In this document: positions 13,948 through 14,394 of the stretch, piece after piece
Layout of the letters: every line of letters starts with the position of its first letter
Numbering within the stretch: the first letter of the stretch is position 1
Notes under the pieces: model-generated
Told to the model about the DNA's origin: nothing
Seen by the model: the letters and a program-made list of their open reading frames with translations, nothing else
Database searches by the model: none
Assembly (NCBI GenBank): GCA_905221605.1
Contig: CAJNDS010001549.1
Location: 1-14,394, forward strand
Length of the DNA: 14,394 nucleotides
Reading direction: 5' to 3'
From: Symbiodinium natans
Taxonomy: Eukaryota; Sar; Dinophyceae; Suessiales; Symbiodiniaceae
Translations under genes and position numbers: made by a program

Positions 13948-13957
13948 CAGGATCCTG
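13945..13957. repeat. Target-site duplication, right copy
   Basis: CGACAGGATCCTG, identical to 3547-3559. It is followed directly by TTGCCAAAAGC, the continuation of the interrupted satellite unit. Confidence 0.95.
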
Positions 13958-14394
13958 TTGCCAAAAGCAGCCTGTGTATTTACTAGACATCACCAAACTG
14001 CCAGAGTCCCTCGTCAGGGGTGCCATTGGTGGCATGAAACGTCGTTCTCCGCCAAGGGAGCTCCAGTGTATCCTGCACCTTTTGTACAGTTAACACTCAG
14101 TTAACACTCAGTTAACGCTACAGTTAACACTACAGTTAACACTACCGAAATGCTGCAAAAACCAGCATTTTCCTCAAATTTGTGTTAAAGACAGTAAAAA
14201 TACTAATTTGTTTCTTTTAAATGTGTGTATCCAGCAAAATGCTGGTTTTTGCAGCATTTCGGTAGTGTTAACTGTAGTGTTAACTGTAGTGTTAACTGAG
14301 TGTTAACTGAGTGTTAACTGTGGAAAGGTACCATATGCAGTTAACACTGTATACTCATCATACATCTTGCTTGCTGCGACGACGTTGTAAGGTA
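13958..14394. repeat. Satellite array (right block)
   Basis: This continues the unit begun at 3518: 42 bp on the left plus 409 bp on the right gives exactly 451 bp up to the next landmark at 14367. The unit carries the loop variants AAAGACAG and TTTGTTTC shared only with the first unit of the window, and has GTTAACACTGT where other copies have GTTAGCACTGT. Confidence 0.95.
14086..14321. repeat. Foldback cassette, right of the insertion
   Basis: A 236-bp copy with 86-nt arms, the GTTAACGCT left-arm variant and the same loop subtype as the first cassette in the window. Confidence 0.85.

Noticed and set aside
1-14394. tRNA, rRNA, U6 or dinoflagellate spliced-leader gene in the satellite spacer or element
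   Set aside because: No cloverleaf, conserved rRNA word or CCGTAGCCATTTTGG-type leader was seen on reading the sequence; a dedicated search (tRNAscan, Infernal) was not possible.

Overview
The window looks like nuclear DNA of a eukaryotic microbe, most likely a dinoflagellate of the Symbiodiniaceae. The grounds are the very long LINE-type retrotransposon with accessory domains, the absence of bacterial gene organisation, and a combination of an uncharacterised ORF and a small ubiquitin-protease-like domain that I associate from memory with Symbiodiniaceae proteomes. No rRNA, tRNA or spliced-leader gene confirms this, so the taxon is an inference.

Layout: positions 1-3559 and 13958-14394 are one tandem satellite array with a unit of about 451 bp. 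Each unit carries a 236-bp foldback cassette: two 86-nt near-perfect inverted arms built from GTTAAC-containing 11/12-mers around a 64-nt loop. The array is cut by one 10,385-bp insertion (3560-13944) flanked by a perfect 13-bp target-site duplication, CGACAGGATCCTG. Removing the insert and one duplication copy restores a unit of exactly 451 bp.

The insert is a non-LTR (LINE) retrotransposon on the + strand. From 5' to 3' it has: remnants of a first ORF in two frames (3561-3941, 3985-4611); a spacer; and a long frame open without a stop from ATG 3938 to 13270, with 5069 as the probable functional start. That frame encodes an acidic/Trp-rich N-terminal region, a domain I do not recognise, a Tpt1/KptA-type RNA 2'-phosphotransferase domain with its catalytic Arg-His-Arg-Arg set, a linker with two hydrophobic stretches, an EEP (APE-like) endonuclease, a reverse transcriptase with YADD, and four zinc-finger-like motifs. 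A separate 283-codon ORF in another frame follows (11586-12437). The long frame then encodes a USP-type cysteine-protease-like domain with Cys, QHD-E and His boxes. A structured 3' UTR ends in a short GAGTTC tandem tail instead of poly(A).

The endonuclease and RT would carry out target-primed reverse transcription, with the zinc fingers as probable nucleic-acid binders. The Tpt1-like and USP-like domains are not standard LINE equipment and suggest manipulation of RNA ends (2'-phosphate removal or ADP-ribosylation) and of host ubiquitin conjugates. Scattered through the element, across coding regions in all three codon phases and the 3' UTR, are about a dozen related G/C-rich micro-hairpins (arm GGGG-N-GCCG with a bulged base, partner CGGCCCC). 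With one ambiguous exception they all have the same strand polarity. No protein feature explains them.
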